Positions 45,450-54,383 of a stretch of DNA of 64,000 nt are shown piece after piece. This DNA comes from Asticcacaulis sp. (GTDB taxonomy: Bacteria > Pseudomonadota > Alphaproteobacteria > Caulobacterales > Caulobacteraceae), in assembly GCA_024707255.1 (NCBI GenBank), contig JANQAC010000002.1:1482001-1546000 (forward strand). Reading direction: 5' to 3'. Position numbers and translations under genes: made by a program. Below the pieces are notes generated by a model. It searched no databases and was not told the origin of the DNA. It saw only the letters and a program-made list of their open reading frames with translations. Every line of letters begins with the position of its first letter. The first letter of the stretch is position 1.

Positions 45450-45477
45450 GCCCCTGTTTCCAAAGGGAAACAGGGGC
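45450..45477 (-). terminator. Terminator after the cation antiporter gene
   Basis: GCCCCTGTTTCC pairs with GGAAACAGGGGC (12 base pairs, AAAG loop). On the minus strand the stem is followed by TTTTTT, so it ends transcription of the antiporter gene at 45525 before the next operon starts at 45368. Confidence 0.85.
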
Positions 45478-45524
45478 AAAGGTGAATTTTTAGGGAGTTG
45501 AGACGCTTGTCAGGCGAATCCGGG

Positions 45525-46910
45525 TTAGCTCGCCGTATCCGGCACGGCACCCAGTTCGCCGCTTTCACGCGCCTTGCGGCCGTAAACCCATTCAAATACC
45601 GGCGAGGCCATAACCGTTGTGATGATGGCCATCATGACCAGCATGGCGAACAGAGGCAGGCCGATAATGCCTTTCTGCAGGCCGATATTGATGATGATCA
45701 GTTCCATCAGGCCGCGCGAATTCATCAGCGCCCCGATGCCCAGCGCCGTGCGGTTGTCCTCGCCGCTCAGACGCGCCGCGCCCCAGCAGGCCACGAACTT
45801 GGCCAGCACTGACGCCAGCAGGACGGCGCCAGCCACCAGCAGCATGGGCACAGAACTGACCATGTCCATGCGGGTATTCAGGCCCGAATAGGTAAAGAAC
45901 ATTGGCAGAAGCACGATCACCGCGAACGGCTCGACCTTCTTCTTCAGTTCCTCGCACAGCTTGCCGCGCGGAATGGCGGTGCCCAGAATGAAGCCGCCGA
46001 AGATGGCATGGATGCCGACAGCGTCCATCACGAAGGCTGCCAGGAAGAAGCAGATCATGACAATGGCGAGAACGGAATGGCTTAGTTCCCCCTGGGCTTC
46101 AACCATGCGCCCCAGCGGCGCCAGTAACCTGCGGCCAATGAAGATCACAAACAGGGCAAAGGCGAGACCACCGGCAATCGCCACGACCGCCACGCCCGGC
46201 CCGGCGCCGAAGGTCGCCAGCACGATAGCCAGCACACACCACGACACGGCGTCATCGAAGGCGCCGGCCGTCAAGGATAAAGTGCCCAGGGCCGAATTGC
46301 TGAGGCCACGCTCATTGATGATGCGGGCCAACATCGGGAAGGCCGTAAGCGCGATGCAGGCGCCCATGAACAGGGTGGCATTGAACCGCGAAATGCCCTC
46401 TGCGAACAGACCCGGCACGGTCATCAGCCATGGTGTCATCAGGATCGCCAGCAGGAAGGGCGCGGTGATGCCCGCCAGAGAGACGAACATGGCGCTCTTG
46501 CCCTTTTGGGCGAAGTGATCGGCGCGGAAGGTGGTGCCGACCATGAACATGTAAAGCCCGACACCGAACTGCGCGCCGGTATAGAGGACGTTCTTCATTT
46601 CCTTCGGAAAGACGGCGCCCTGGATTTCCGGCAGAAACAGACCGAACAGGGATGGCCCCAGGATAACGCCGGCGATCATTTCGCCGACCACCTGGGGCTG
46701 GCCGAGAAACTTCTGGCCCAGCCAGCCAACCACGCGGCAGGTCACGATAATGACAGCCAGTTGGAGGAAGAAGTGCGTGGAAAAATCACCTGGCGCATAG
46801 GCTCTCGTGACGCCATCCGCGCCCACGGCGCCATGCGGCGACAGGATATTGGTTATTTCATGGATGGCGCTTTGCAGCAGGTCCGCTGGCACCAGATCGA
46901 GCATATTCAC
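45525..46910 (-). CDS. Cation:proton antiporter, CPA2 type
   Basis: The 461-residue membrane protein has about 12 hydrophobic helices and the CPA2 features GEMIAGVILGPSLFGLF and a TAFPMLARIINERGLSN segment near the middle, with the aspartates of the transport site in GAFDDAVSWCVLAIV. It lacks the C-terminal TrkA-N regulatory domain of KefB/KefC, so it is more like Na+/H+ or K+/H+ exchangers of the inner membrane. It uses a GTG start at 46910 with GGGGA upstream. Which cation it moves cannot be decided. Confidence 0.88.
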   Translation of the reverse strand: MNMLDLVPADLLQSAIHEITNILSPHGAVGADGVTRAYAPGDFSTHFFLQLAVIIVTCRVVGWLGQKFLGQPQVVGEMIAGVILGPSLFGLFLPEIQGAVFPKEMKNVLYTGAQFGVGLYMFMVGTTFRADHFAQKGKSAMFVSLAGITAPFLLAILMTPWLMTVPGLFAEGISRFNATLFMGACIALTAFPMLARIINERGLSNSALGTLSLTAGAFDDAVSWCVLAIVLATFGAGPGVAVVAIAGGLAFALFVIFIGRRLLAPLGRMVEAQGELSHSVLAIVMICFFLAAFVMDAVGIHAIFGGFILGTAIPRGKLCEELKKKVEPFAVIVLLPMFFTYSGLNTRMDMVSSVPMLLVAGAVLLASVLAKFVACWGAARLSGEDNRTALGIGALMNSRGLMELIIINIGLQKGIIGLPLFAMLVMMAIITTVMASPVFEWVYGRKARESGELGAVPDTAS

Positions 46911-47044
46911 TTGGTTTCCCCGGTTGTTTGTTATGACGAGATTATGGTTTGGGCCTCGCCGGCTGCCTTAAGGGGTCGCAGATTTTGAAATTGGTCAATT
47001 GAAAAGAATATTTTTAAGTCATTTGTTTTATTGAAAAAATTACC

Positions 47045-47104
47045 GTTGCTATTTCACAACACTGTAGCAACATATCTACATTTACACTGTTTTTCTTGTA
47101 GCAA
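47045..47104. promoter_or_regulatory. Repeated TAGCAA motifs upstream of the toxin-antitoxin genes
   Basis: GTTGCTA (47045-47051) is inverted against TAGCAAC (47065-47071), and TGTAGCAA recurs 34 bases on at 47097-47104. The stretch is AT-rich and precedes the antitoxin start by 70-130 bases. Such paired sites are the usual target of Phd-type antitoxins; that is inference. Confidence 0.45.
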
Positions 47105-47172
47105 TGTGGATTCTCTTTGCAGATGAAAGCCGCCTGTCCTATCGTGGCAGGAAGAGTGTTCGGGGAAACATA

Positions 47173-47427
47173 ATGACCACTATCAGCAGCCGCGATTTCA
47201 ATCAGGATGTCGGCAAGGCCAAGCGGCTCGCCCGCCAGGGACCGGTCTTTATCACCGATCGCGGCCGCCCCTCACACGTGCTGATGAGTTTCGAGGCCTT
47301 CCGCCAGATCAGCGGCCAGACGGAAAGCATCATCGATCTTCTGGCCATGCTGCCAGCAGAAACAGCCGATCTGGAACCGACCGGTTCAACGGTCGCCTGG
47401 GACCGCACAGCCGGGCTGGAAGACTGA
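47173..47427 (+). CDS. Phd/YefM-type antitoxin
   Basis: The 84-residue protein has the Phd/YefM N-terminal DNA-binding fold: MTTISSRDFNQDVGKAKRLA, then GPVFITDRGRPSHVLMSFEAF. The remaining residues form the flexible C-terminal segment that neutralises the toxin and is degraded by proteases under stress. The toxin gene starts three bases after its stop. It probably represses its own operon through the repeats at 47045-47104. An upstream frame extension to 47104 is rejected. Confidence 0.87.
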   Translation: MTTISSRDFNQDVGKAKRLARQGPVFITDRGRPSHVLMSFEAFRQISGQTESIIDLLAMLPAETADLEPTGSTVAWDRTAGLED

Positions 47428-47430
47428 TCC

Positions 47431-47937
47431 ATGTACCTGCTCGATACGCCCGTCATCACTGAACTGCGCAAGGCCCGAACCGGTGGCTGTGATTCCGGCG
47501 TCGCAACCTGGGCCGCCGGTATCGCTCGTCAGAATCTCTATATGTCGGCCTTAACCCTGCTCGAACTGGAAAACAGTGTTGGGAAAGCCGAGCGACGTGA
47601 CAAGCTACAGGCTGCCCCCCTGCGCGCCTGGCTGGATGAGCAAGTGATGAGCGCTTTTGACGGCCGTATCCTGCCCATAGATGCCGGTGTGGTAAAAAAG
47701 CGCGCCGCCATGGGCTATGTCGAATCCAAAAGTGAACGCGATGCCCTGATGGCCGCCACGGCACAGGCGCATAGCCTCGTCCTGGTCACACGCAACACTG
47801 CTCACTTCAAAGCCGCGCGCGTCAAGTTGTTCAATCCCTGGGGCTACACGCCCGACATCGATGATGTGGAAGACGCCGACTGGCAGCAGGTGGCGCGCAG
47901 TGGCTCGCAATGGCTGAAAAGCCTGTTTTTGAGATAG
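47431..47937 (+). CDS. VapC-like PIN-domain ribonuclease toxin
   Basis: PIN toxins cleave RNA, often tRNA or rRNA, through a cluster of acidic residues that bind Mg2+. This 168-residue protein starts MYLLDTPVITELRKA (Asp5), has LTLLELENSVG (Glu near 45), SERDALMAATAQAH (Asp near 100) and VTRNTAHF near 118, the four-part pattern of VapC. It is longer than typical VapC (about 130) by an acidic C-terminal extension (DIDDVEDADWQQVARSGSQWL). Pairing with a Phd-type rather than a VapB-type antitoxin is common in nature. Confidence 0.87.
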   Translation: MYLLDTPVITELRKARTGGCDSGVATWAAGIARQNLYMSALTLLELENSVGKAERRDKLQAAPLRAWLDEQVMSAFDGRILPIDAGVVKKRAAMGYVESKSERDALMAATAQAHSLVLVTRNTAHFKAARVKLFNPWGYTPDIDDVEDADWQQVARSGSQWLKSLFLR

Positions 47938-47951
47938 GGCTGGTTTAGACG

Positions 47952-48122
47952 GTGCGTAAGGCGGGTCACAGTCTGCGTCTGGAACTGAGCGGCACCGATG
48001 GTTCGCTGTTCGAGACCCAGCACCCGCACGGCACCGAAGCCGACCAGTTCACCATCGGCGACGCCCTGAAACTGCGGCCGGAACGGGGTTACGCCTACGC
48101 CTGCCCCGTAAAGCGTTTTTAA
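47952..48122 (+). pseudogene. Orphan 56-residue gene tail, TOBE-like
   Basis: After the toxin gene there is a 56-residue frame from a GTG at 47952 that reads VRKAGHSLRLELSGTDGSLF and then ADQFTIGDALKLRPERGYAYA. The pattern resembles the C-terminal TOBE domain of ABC importer ATP-binding subunits such as CysA. A stem-loop terminator follows the stop at once, as at a normal gene end, but no start or ribosome site fits a complete protein and a stop in frame lies just upstream. I take it as the remaining end of a larger gene, cut when the toxin-antitoxin pair arrived. The family match is weak. Confidence 0.4.
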
Positions 48123-48146
48123 GGGCCGGACATGTTCCGGCCTTTA
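48123..48146 (+). terminator. Terminator after the orphan tail
   Basis: GGCCGGA (48124-48130) pairs with TCCGGCC (48136-48142) around a CATGT loop, followed by TTTAAT. It begins directly after the TAA of the 56-residue frame. A second weaker hairpin with a T tail lies at 48225-48250. Confidence 0.65.
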
Positions 48147-48249
48147 ATCCGTGTTCGGCCTAAATGATCCACGCAAAGCCTTTAACTGCCTGCCATCAGC
48201 TCAATCGGCGCTTTCAAAATTTAGAAAAGCTCTTTGTTTCAAAGGCTTT

Positions 48250-48282
48250 TTCGTCAATCTCCGTCATAAATCTGTCATAAAA
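48250..48282. promoter_or_regulatory. Pho box, three 11-bp direct repeats
   Basis: TTCGTCAATCT, CCGTCATAAAT and CTGTCATAAAA follow each other in register; the last two match the PhoB consensus closely (CTGTCAT, A/T-rich spacer, every 11 bases). They end 67 bases before the GTG of the phosphate transporter, a normal place for activation. PhoB control of this gene under phosphate starvation is therefore expected. Confidence 0.85.
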
Positions 48283-48349
48283 ACAAATCGACTCTTGCCG
48301 TCGCACCTGCCAAAGAAGCGCCACTGAAAACCCGGCAGAGACAGACTCC

Positions 48350-49918
48350 GTGACCTCCACGCCTCATACCGCAAAAGCCGCCGGCCTTCCCGCCAGCCTG
48401 CTGTTCCTTATCCCGATCATCGTGGGCCTGCTCTATGTCGGCTGGAGCGTGCATCATGACGCCCTGTCGATCGGTGAACCGATCACTTTGGGCGCCTTCC
48501 TGTTCCTCGGCCTGGCCCTGCTGATCGCTTTCGGCTTTGAGTTCGTCAATGGTTTCCACGATACCGCCAATGCGGTCGCCACCGTCATCTACACCCATTC
48601 GATGAAGCCGCTGACCGCCGTTATCTGGTCGGGCGTATTCAACTTTCTCGGCGTCCTGGCCTCCACCGGCGCCGTGGCCTACGGCATCGTCATGCTGCTG
48701 CCGGTCGAACTGATCCTCCAGGTCGGCACCGGCGCCGGTTATGCCATGATCTTCGCCCTGCTGATCTCGGCCATCATCTGGAACCTCGGCACCTGGGCGC
48801 TCGGCATTCCCAACTCGTCCTCCCATGCCCTGATCGGCTCGATCATGGGCGTCGGCGTTGCCAACCAGTTGATGACCTCGGCCATGAACGCCACCTCCGG
48901 CATCGACTGGGCGCAGGCCATCAAGGTCGGCAAGGCGCTGATCTTCTCGCCGCTAATCGGCTTTTTTGTTGCGGGGCTTCTGCTGCTGGCGATGAAGGCG
49001 CTGATCCGCAACCCGAAGCTCTATGAGGCCCCACAGGGCGAAACCCCGCCGCCTTTGTGGATACGCGCCACTCTGATCGCCGCCTGCACCGGCGTTTCCT
49101 TCGCCCATGGCGGCAATGACGGTCAGAAGGGCATGGGCCTGATCATGATCATCCTGATCGGTGTCGCACCGGCCACATATGCGCTCAACCGCACCCTGCC
49201 CGACACCGCCCAGCCGGCCTATATGGCGCAACTCGACGCCGGCGCGCAGGCTTTTACCAGCCATGCCAATGGCGCTACCGTGCCGACGCTAGATATCGCC
49301 CGCAGCGCGGTCAATGCCGCCGTGCGCAACCGCCGCATCGATACGCCAGACCTTTACGGCGCCCTGGCTTTGATGACCAATCATATCGAAGACGAGATCA
49401 AGACCCATGGCGCCCTGCGCAATGTGCCCGCCGCCGACATGCCGCAACTGCGCAACGACATGTATCTGGTCAATGCCGCAGTCGGCATCGTGAAAAGCGC
49501 CAAAACGGCGCCTCCGGCGTTTTCCGGGCTGCAATCCACCCTGAATGACATGACGCGCTATGTCCCCAACTGGGTCAAGATCGCCACGGCTCTGGCGCTG
49601 GGCCTGGGCACCATGGTCGGCTGGAAGCGCATTGTCGTCACGGTCGGCGAAAAGATCGGTAATTCGAAAATGACCTATGCGCAAGGGGCTTCTGCCGGCA
49701 TTGTTTCGGCCGTCACCATCTTCGCCGCCGAACGCCTGGGCCTGCCGGTTTCGACCACCCATATCCTTTCCGGCGCCGTGGCCGGCACCATGACCGCCAA
49801 CCGCTACGGCCTGCAAACCTCGACCCTGCGCGGCATTGCCCTGGCCTGGGTGCTGACCCTGCCCGCCACCATCGCCATTTCCGGGGCTCTGTACTTTATT
49901 TTCCGGCAGTTTTTGTGA
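48350..49918 (+). CDS. Inorganic phosphate transporter, PiT family
   Basis: PiT proteins carry metal-phosphate with protons across the inner membrane. This 522-residue protein has both signature segments of the duplicated domain: FEFVNGFHDTANAVATVIYTHSM near residue 65 (the GFHDxxN pattern) and SFAHGGNDGQKGMGLIMII near 250. A hydrophilic loop of about 130 residues (320-440) lies between the halves. The GTG start at 48350 gives MTSTPHTAKAAGLP; the Pho box 67 bases before it ties expression to phosphate starvation, although the low-affinity role usually assigned to PiT would suggest constitutive expression. Confidence 0.94.
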   Translation: MTSTPHTAKAAGLPASLLFLIPIIVGLLYVGWSVHHDALSIGEPITLGAFLFLGLALLIAFGFEFVNGFHDTANAVATVIYTHSMKPLTAVIWSGVFNFLGVLASTGAVAYGIVMLLPVELILQVGTGAGYAMIFALLISAIIWNLGTWALGIPNSSSHALIGSIMGVGVANQLMTSAMNATSGIDWAQAIKVGKALIFSPLIGFFVAGLLLLAMKALIRNPKLYEAPQGETPPPLWIRATLIAACTGVSFAHGGNDGQKGMGLIMIILIGVAPATYALNRTLPDTAQPAYMAQLDAGAQAFTSHANGATVPTLDIARSAVNAAVRNRRIDTPDLYGALALMTNHIEDEIKTHGALRNVPAADMPQLRNDMYLVNAAVGIVKSAKTAPPAFSGLQSTLNDMTRYVPNWVKIATALALGLGTMVGWKRIVVTVGEKIGNSKMTYAQGASAGIVSAVTIFAAERLGLPVSTTHILSGAVAGTMTANRYGLQTSTLRGIALAWVLTLPATIAISGALYFIFRQFL

Positions 49919-49970
49919 TCTGAACTTTTGCAGGCTGGTTGATCCTCACCGTTCAAGAAAGTAAGGGAAT

Positions 49971-50134
49971 CCACAGATTGCACAGATTAACACAGATTTT
50001 CAGTGCATTATCATCAGGCATTGCATGTGTTCCGGACATTGAATGGCGCGAAGCGTCAGCGTTTTCACATTTCCATACACCATGGATGGATGTTAGGGCG
50101 CTGAAAAATCTGTGTTAATCTGTGCAATCTGTGG
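49971..50134. repeat. Long inverted repeat with internal CACAGATT repeats
   Basis: Bases 49971-50003 and 50101-50134 are reverse complements except for one extra A, so the 164-base element folds into a 33-bp stem with a 97-base loop. Each arm is itself built from CACAGATT-type units spaced 10 bases. The element fills the gap between the convergent phosphate transporter and efflux genes and has no coding potential. Very similar CACAGATTAACACAGATT sequences are common in bacterial intergenic regions. It may be a mobile or RNA-structural element and could also end transcription from both sides. Confidence 0.7.
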
Positions 50135-50170
50135 CTTCACTTCTTACTCTTGCTTCATAAGACAAAAGTG

Positions 50171-51541
50171 TCAGGAATTAGACACTACCCCACCGCCGAC
50201 GGCCTGATAAAGCCCGACCACCGCATTAAGGTGATCGGCCTGCGCCTGGATCAGGTTCAATTGCGCGCCCAGCAATGTACGTTGCGCGTCGATCTGTTCG
50301 AGATAGGGCGAATAACCGGCCCTGTAGCGATTCCCAGCCAGCCGGTAAGCCTCCGCCAGCGAGGCGGTCTGGTCCGTCAGAATCAACAGTTGCGCATTGA
50401 TCCGATCTACCGCCGCCAGTGAATCCTCAACCTCGCGGAAGGCATTCAGCGCCGCCTTCTTGTAGGCAAACGCCGCCTGGTCGCGCCGTGAGGCCGCGGC
50501 TCCCGCCTGAGCCTTGAGGCGCCCGCCCTGGAACAGCGGCTGGACGATATTGCCGCCGAGCGAGAAGACATCATAGCCATGCGGCAACAGGTCCGAGCTG
50601 GCATAACCGCCGGAGGCCGTCAGGCGTATCGTCGGCATGAACGCGGCGCGGGCCACATCGAGTGAGCGATCGGCGGCGACAATCTGCGCTTCAGCCTGGG
50701 CGATATCCGGCCGGTTACGCAACAGGTCGGATGGCAGGGAGACAGGCACGACCGGCACGGCCAAATCCCCCAGAGCCACGCCGCGTTCGATAGCGCGCGG
50801 ATTATCTCCCAGCAGGATACTCAACGCATCTTCCTGACGACGGATCGCCAGTTCGACAGCCGGGATCAACTGTTGAGCCGCACTATATTCAGCCTGCGCC
50901 TGCTGCAATTCAAGCTTCGGACTGTACCCCACATCAGCGCGATGACGCGCCGCCGCCAGCGCCTGTTCGCGCGTGGTCAGGGTGGCCTGTAAAAGCGTCA
51001 GCCTAGCATCGAGCGCCCGTAGCGTGATGTAACCGCTTGCCGTCGCGCCGGCCACGCTGAGCCGCGTCAGCTCACGGGCATATTCCGAAGCCTGCAAGCT
51101 CGCGCGGGCGGCTCTTGAGGCATTGCGCAAGCGTCCGGAGAGATCGACCTCATAGGACAACGGCAGGTCCGCTTCGCCGGCGGTTTGCGTAACCGGCCGT
51201 CCGGTGACCGAAGAAATCGATCGTGAATAGGCGCCCGCGCCGCTGCCATTGAGCGAGGGCAACAGCGCGCCTTCCGCCGCCTTATAGCCAAAGCGCGCCT
51301 CATCGACCCGCCCCGCCGCCAGGGCAATATCCGTATTATTGGCCAGCGCCGTTTCGACCAGGTTTGTCAGAACCGGATCATTGAAGCCACGCCACCAGTC
51401 AATATTGACCGGGGCCGGTGCGGCCGCCGCTTCGCGCCATCCCGCAGGCGGCGTCACCTGCGCGCTCACCGGCACGTCCGGGCGCGGCCCGGCGCAAGCC
51501 CCCAGCATACACGCCACGCTCAGCAGCAAAACCGGTTTCAT
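50171..51541 (-). CDS. Outer membrane efflux lipoprotein, NodT family
   Basis: The 456-residue protein has a lipoprotein signal with lipobox LGAC at Cys16 and two repeats of the outer membrane factor fold (SRAARASLQASEYARELTRL and the RNRPDIAQAEAQIVAADRSLD block that typifies NodT). It forms the outer membrane channel of a tripartite pump. It is the last gene of an operon with HlyD-type and DHA2 transporter genes, overlapping the HlyD gene by four bases. Confidence 0.93.
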   Translation of the reverse strand: MKPVLLLSVACMLGACAGPRPDVPVSAQVTPPAGWREAAAAPAPVNIDWWRGFNDPVLTNLVETALANNTDIALAAGRVDEARFGYKAAEGALLPSLNGSGAGAYSRSISSVTGRPVTQTAGEADLPLSYEVDLSGRLRNASRAARASLQASEYARELTRLSVAGATASGYITLRALDARLTLLQATLTTREQALAAARHRADVGYSPKLELQQAQAEYSAAQQLIPAVELAIRRQEDALSILLGDNPRAIERGVALGDLAVPVVPVSLPSDLLRNRPDIAQAEAQIVAADRSLDVARAAFMPTIRLTASGGYASSDLLPHGYDVFSLGGNIVQPLFQGGRLKAQAGAAASRRDQAAFAYKKAALNAFREVEDSLAAVDRINAQLLILTDQTASLAEAYRLAGNRYRAGYSPYLEQIDAQRTLLGAQLNLIQAQADHLNAVVGLYQAVGGGVVSNS

Positions 51542-52647
51542 ACCTTCCCCTTCGCATGGCTGGCGACATGGGTTTCCACCGACATGCCCGGCCGCAGGCG
51601 CTCCGCCAGTTTCTGGCCAGGATCAATGCGGATACGGATACCGATCCGTTGCGGGATCTTGACGAAATTACCCGTGCCATTATCGGTGCGGATAACCGAG
51701 AATTCCGATCCTGCCGCCGGCGACAGACGCTCGACATGACCGTTGATCTTCGCCCCGCCCAGCGCATCCACCCTCATGACGACCGGCTGCCCTACCGCCA
51801 TACGCGCCGTCTGGGCCTCCTTGTAATTGGCGATGACCCAGCGGTCGGGCGGCACCAGGGAAAGCAGTTGCGTACCATTGGTGACATACTGCCCGACGCG
51901 CACACCGATCTCGCCCAGTTGTCCGGCTTCCGGCGCACGGATGACCGTATTGCTGAGGTCGATCTCCGCCAGTTTCAGTTGTGCCCGCGCCGCCTCGACC
52001 TGCGCCATCAGCCCGCCGCGCCCGACCTCGACCGTGCGGATATCCTGCTGCGTTATTTCCCCCGCCGCCTTGGCCTGATTAACCTGCGCTTCCGCCGCGC
52101 GCAGGGCTGCAAGCGTCGAATCCCGCTCGCGCAGCGATACCGAACCATCCCCCACCAGCTCGTCGACGCGCTTCATATCGGCCTGTGCCCGCAGAAGCTG
52201 GGCCTGAGCACTGGTCAGCGATGCCGCCTGCCCTTGCGCCGCCGCGGCCCGCGAGGCCCGCGCCTGTTCCGAATTGGCGAGGCTCGCTTCCGCTGCCGCC
52301 AGACTCGCCCGCGCCGCCGCCACGCGCTGCTGGTAGATGCGGTCATCGATATGCGCCAGTACCTGCCCGGCCTGCACGGTCTCGTAGTCCTTGACCCTCA
52401 CCTCGGTGACATAGCCGCTGACCTGCGGCGCAATAACCGTCGTGCGACCACGCACATAGGCGTTCTGCGTTACCTGATCACCGCCGGTAAAAGGCGGCAG
52501 GTTCCAGGCCCACAGGATCAGCAGGACGGCGACCACCGCCAGCACGGCAAAGAAGGCCAGCACGATATTCGGGCGCTGCGGCGGATGCCAGTGACGCGGC
52601 GCCTCGTCCGGGGCCTGGGGTTGAGTGGGGTTCACAGCGTCGGTCAT
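51538..52647 (-). CDS. Membrane fusion protein of EmrA/HlyD type
   Basis: The 369-residue periplasmic adaptor has one N-terminal membrane helix (residues 29-50, IVLAFFAVLAVVAVLLILWAW), a lipoyl-like half motif (GYVTEVRVKDYETVQAGQVLA), a long coiled-coil hairpin rich in Ala, Gln and Arg (residues 115-225), and the second lipoyl half (VIRAPEAGQLGEIGVRVGQYV). It bridges the inner-membrane pump and the NodT channel. Overlaps of four bases at both ends show tight coupling. Confidence 0.93.
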   Translation of the reverse strand: MTDAVNPTQPQAPDEAPRHWHPPQRPNIVLAFFAVLAVVAVLLILWAWNLPPFTGGDQVTQNAYVRGRTTVIAPQVSGYVTEVRVKDYETVQAGQVLAHIDDRIYQQRVAAARASLAAAEASLANSEQARASRAAAAQGQAASLTSAQAQLLRAQADMKRVDELVGDGSVSLRERDSTLAALRAAEAQVNQAKAAGEITQQDIRTVEVGRGGLMAQVEAARAQLKLAEIDLSNTVIRAPEAGQLGEIGVRVGQYVTNGTQLLSLVPPDRWVIANYKEAQTARMAVGQPVVMRVDALGGAKINGHVERLSPAAGSEFSVIRTDNGTGNFVKIPQRIGIRIRIDPGQKLAERLRPGMSVETHVASHAKGKV

Positions 52648-54263
52648 ACAGCCGCCTTTGCAGTGGATGAGGATTGGGCCAGGGCCTGCTTGCGGTCCGC
52701 CAGCCGTTTTAGGATAATCAGGTAAGCGATATAAACGGCCGTCAGGAGGGCGATGACCATGACCAGCCGCGCCACATCATTGAACGCCGCCACATTAGCC
52801 TCGCGCGAAATGACCTGCGCGAGTGAGGTAATCCCTCCTTGTACGCGCGCCGCCACGGCCGGATCACCGGCCAGCAGATGACTGTACATGGACTGGCTAT
52901 GCGCCCTCGCCTGGATGACCTGATATGTGCTGAGGAGCGCCGAACCAGCCAGACCGCCGATATTCTGCGACAGGCCGAACATGACGCTGAAACTGACGAT
53001 GAATCCCTTGCCCTGCTCCAGTACCTTACCGAAGCCAAACAACAGCGCCGGACCGATAAAGAAGGTCGAACCGAAGGCCAGGATCGCCTGTGACAAATAA
53101 AGCTGCGGCGGCCGCGTCAGGCTGGAAGAAAAGCTGTCGAGCCACGCCCCAAGCGCGATGACCAGCGAGGCCGCGATGATCATGTAGGGGATGCGCGGCG
53201 CTTTCAGCAACCCGGCGCTGACAAGCGTGCCGCCGATCATGGCGAACAGGATGACCGCGAACAGGCCGTGAAGCTGGTCATTATTCAGCCCGCCGACGGT
53301 CAGCAGGCCCAGCGTGCCATAGGTTTGTTCGCTGAGCGCCAGCCGCACCAGCATGGCCACGATGCAGAAGCGCAGGATATCCCGGCTGCCGATCCAGCGC
53401 AGATGAAGCAGCGGATTGGTGCGCTTGTATTCGATGAAGCCGACAAGGAAGAACAGGATAACCGATACCGCCAGAGCCCAGCCAAGCCACGGCGTATCGG
53501 TCCACCACAGGCTGCGCCCCATGACGAGTGAGACCGACAGCAGCAGCATAGCCGGCAGGAACAGGGCGAAGGTCAGGGCATCGAGCGGATCAAAGACCGG
53601 CACCTTGTCGGTCGGCGGCAGGCGTACCAGATTGGCGCCGGCCGACGCCGCCAGCGCCAGGCCCAGTTCGATCATGTGGATGGTCTGCTGGCCATTGACC
53701 AGCAGTTGCTCCACCGGCAACAGGCGGGCGATTGGCGTCGCCAGTTGCGGCAGTCCCACCGCGAAGACGATGGCCAGCGGCCGGTACTTCGCCGGGAAGA
53801 CCTGCATCAGATTATAGATCACCAGCGATGACATCCCTGCCGCCAGAAAGCCGCCGGCGGCGCGCGCCACTATGGCCAGGCTGAAACTCGGCCACACAAG
53901 TTCGCTGAAGACCAGAAGTATATAGGGCCACAGCAGCGCCCGCATGACCGGCGGAATGCCGAACTGCATCCGTGCCTTGATCAGCAACAGGTTTGCCGAA
54001 GCATTGAAGGCCACATAAACAGCCAGCAGCCAGGTCACTTCGGTTGTCGTCACGCCCAGGCTGCCTGCCAGCAGCTGGGTATTGACGCTGACAATGGCAT
54101 TAGAGAGGCTCGCCGCCATAGCCATGATGAGGGCCACAATCACATAGCCCACCTTGCGCCGAGCGGGATGGCTCGGGGCATAGGGCGAGCCTGGCATGGT
54201 CGGCCGTTCGTGCGGCGCGAACACGTAGTCACTGTTCGTCGGTTTGCGGGCCTGTTTGCGCAT
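52644..54263 (-). CDS. DHA2-family MFS multidrug efflux pump (EmrB-like)
   Basis: This 539-residue inner-membrane drug:proton antiporter has 14 hydrophobic segments. It opens the operon. The conserved motif after helix 2 is weak, but SLSNAIVSVNTQLLAGSLGVTTTEVTWLLAVY is the DHA2 first-helix pattern and RALLWPYILLVFSELVWPSF follows. With EmrA-like and NodT-like partners it forms a complete tripartite pump of the EmrAB-TolC kind. No regulator gene adjoins it, so its control is not visible in the window. Confidence 0.92.
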   Translation of the reverse strand: MRKQARKPTNSDYVFAPHERPTMPGSPYAPSHPARRKVGYVIVALIMAMAASLSNAIVSVNTQLLAGSLGVTTTEVTWLLAVYVAFNASANLLLIKARMQFGIPPVMRALLWPYILLVFSELVWPSFSLAIVARAAGGFLAAGMSSLVIYNLMQVFPAKYRPLAIVFAVGLPQLATPIARLLPVEQLLVNGQQTIHMIELGLALAASAGANLVRLPPTDKVPVFDPLDALTFALFLPAMLLLSVSLVMGRSLWWTDTPWLGWALAVSVILFFLVGFIEYKRTNPLLHLRWIGSRDILRFCIVAMLVRLALSEQTYGTLGLLTVGGLNNDQLHGLFAVILFAMIGGTLVSAGLLKAPRIPYMIIAASLVIALGAWLDSFSSSLTRPPQLYLSQAILAFGSTFFIGPALLFGFGKVLEQGKGFIVSFSVMFGLSQNIGGLAGSALLSTYQVIQARAHSQSMYSHLLAGDPAVAARVQGGITSLAQVISREANVAAFNDVARLVMVIALLTAVYIAYLIILKRLADRKQALAQSSSTAKAAV

Positions 54264-54383
54264 GACGAAGGCATCGTCCTGTAGCGTGGGTGAAAGGCGG
54301 CAGGGACTTAAGACGCGAAAATCTGGAGACTCGAATATGTTTAACGCAGCTTAACCGGCAATTTCCTAACGGCCACTAAATAA

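Noticed and set aside
49971..50134. CACAGATT repeats as a CRISPR array
   Set aside because: Units are too short, directly adjacent and arranged as one inverted pair; there are no spacers or cas genes.
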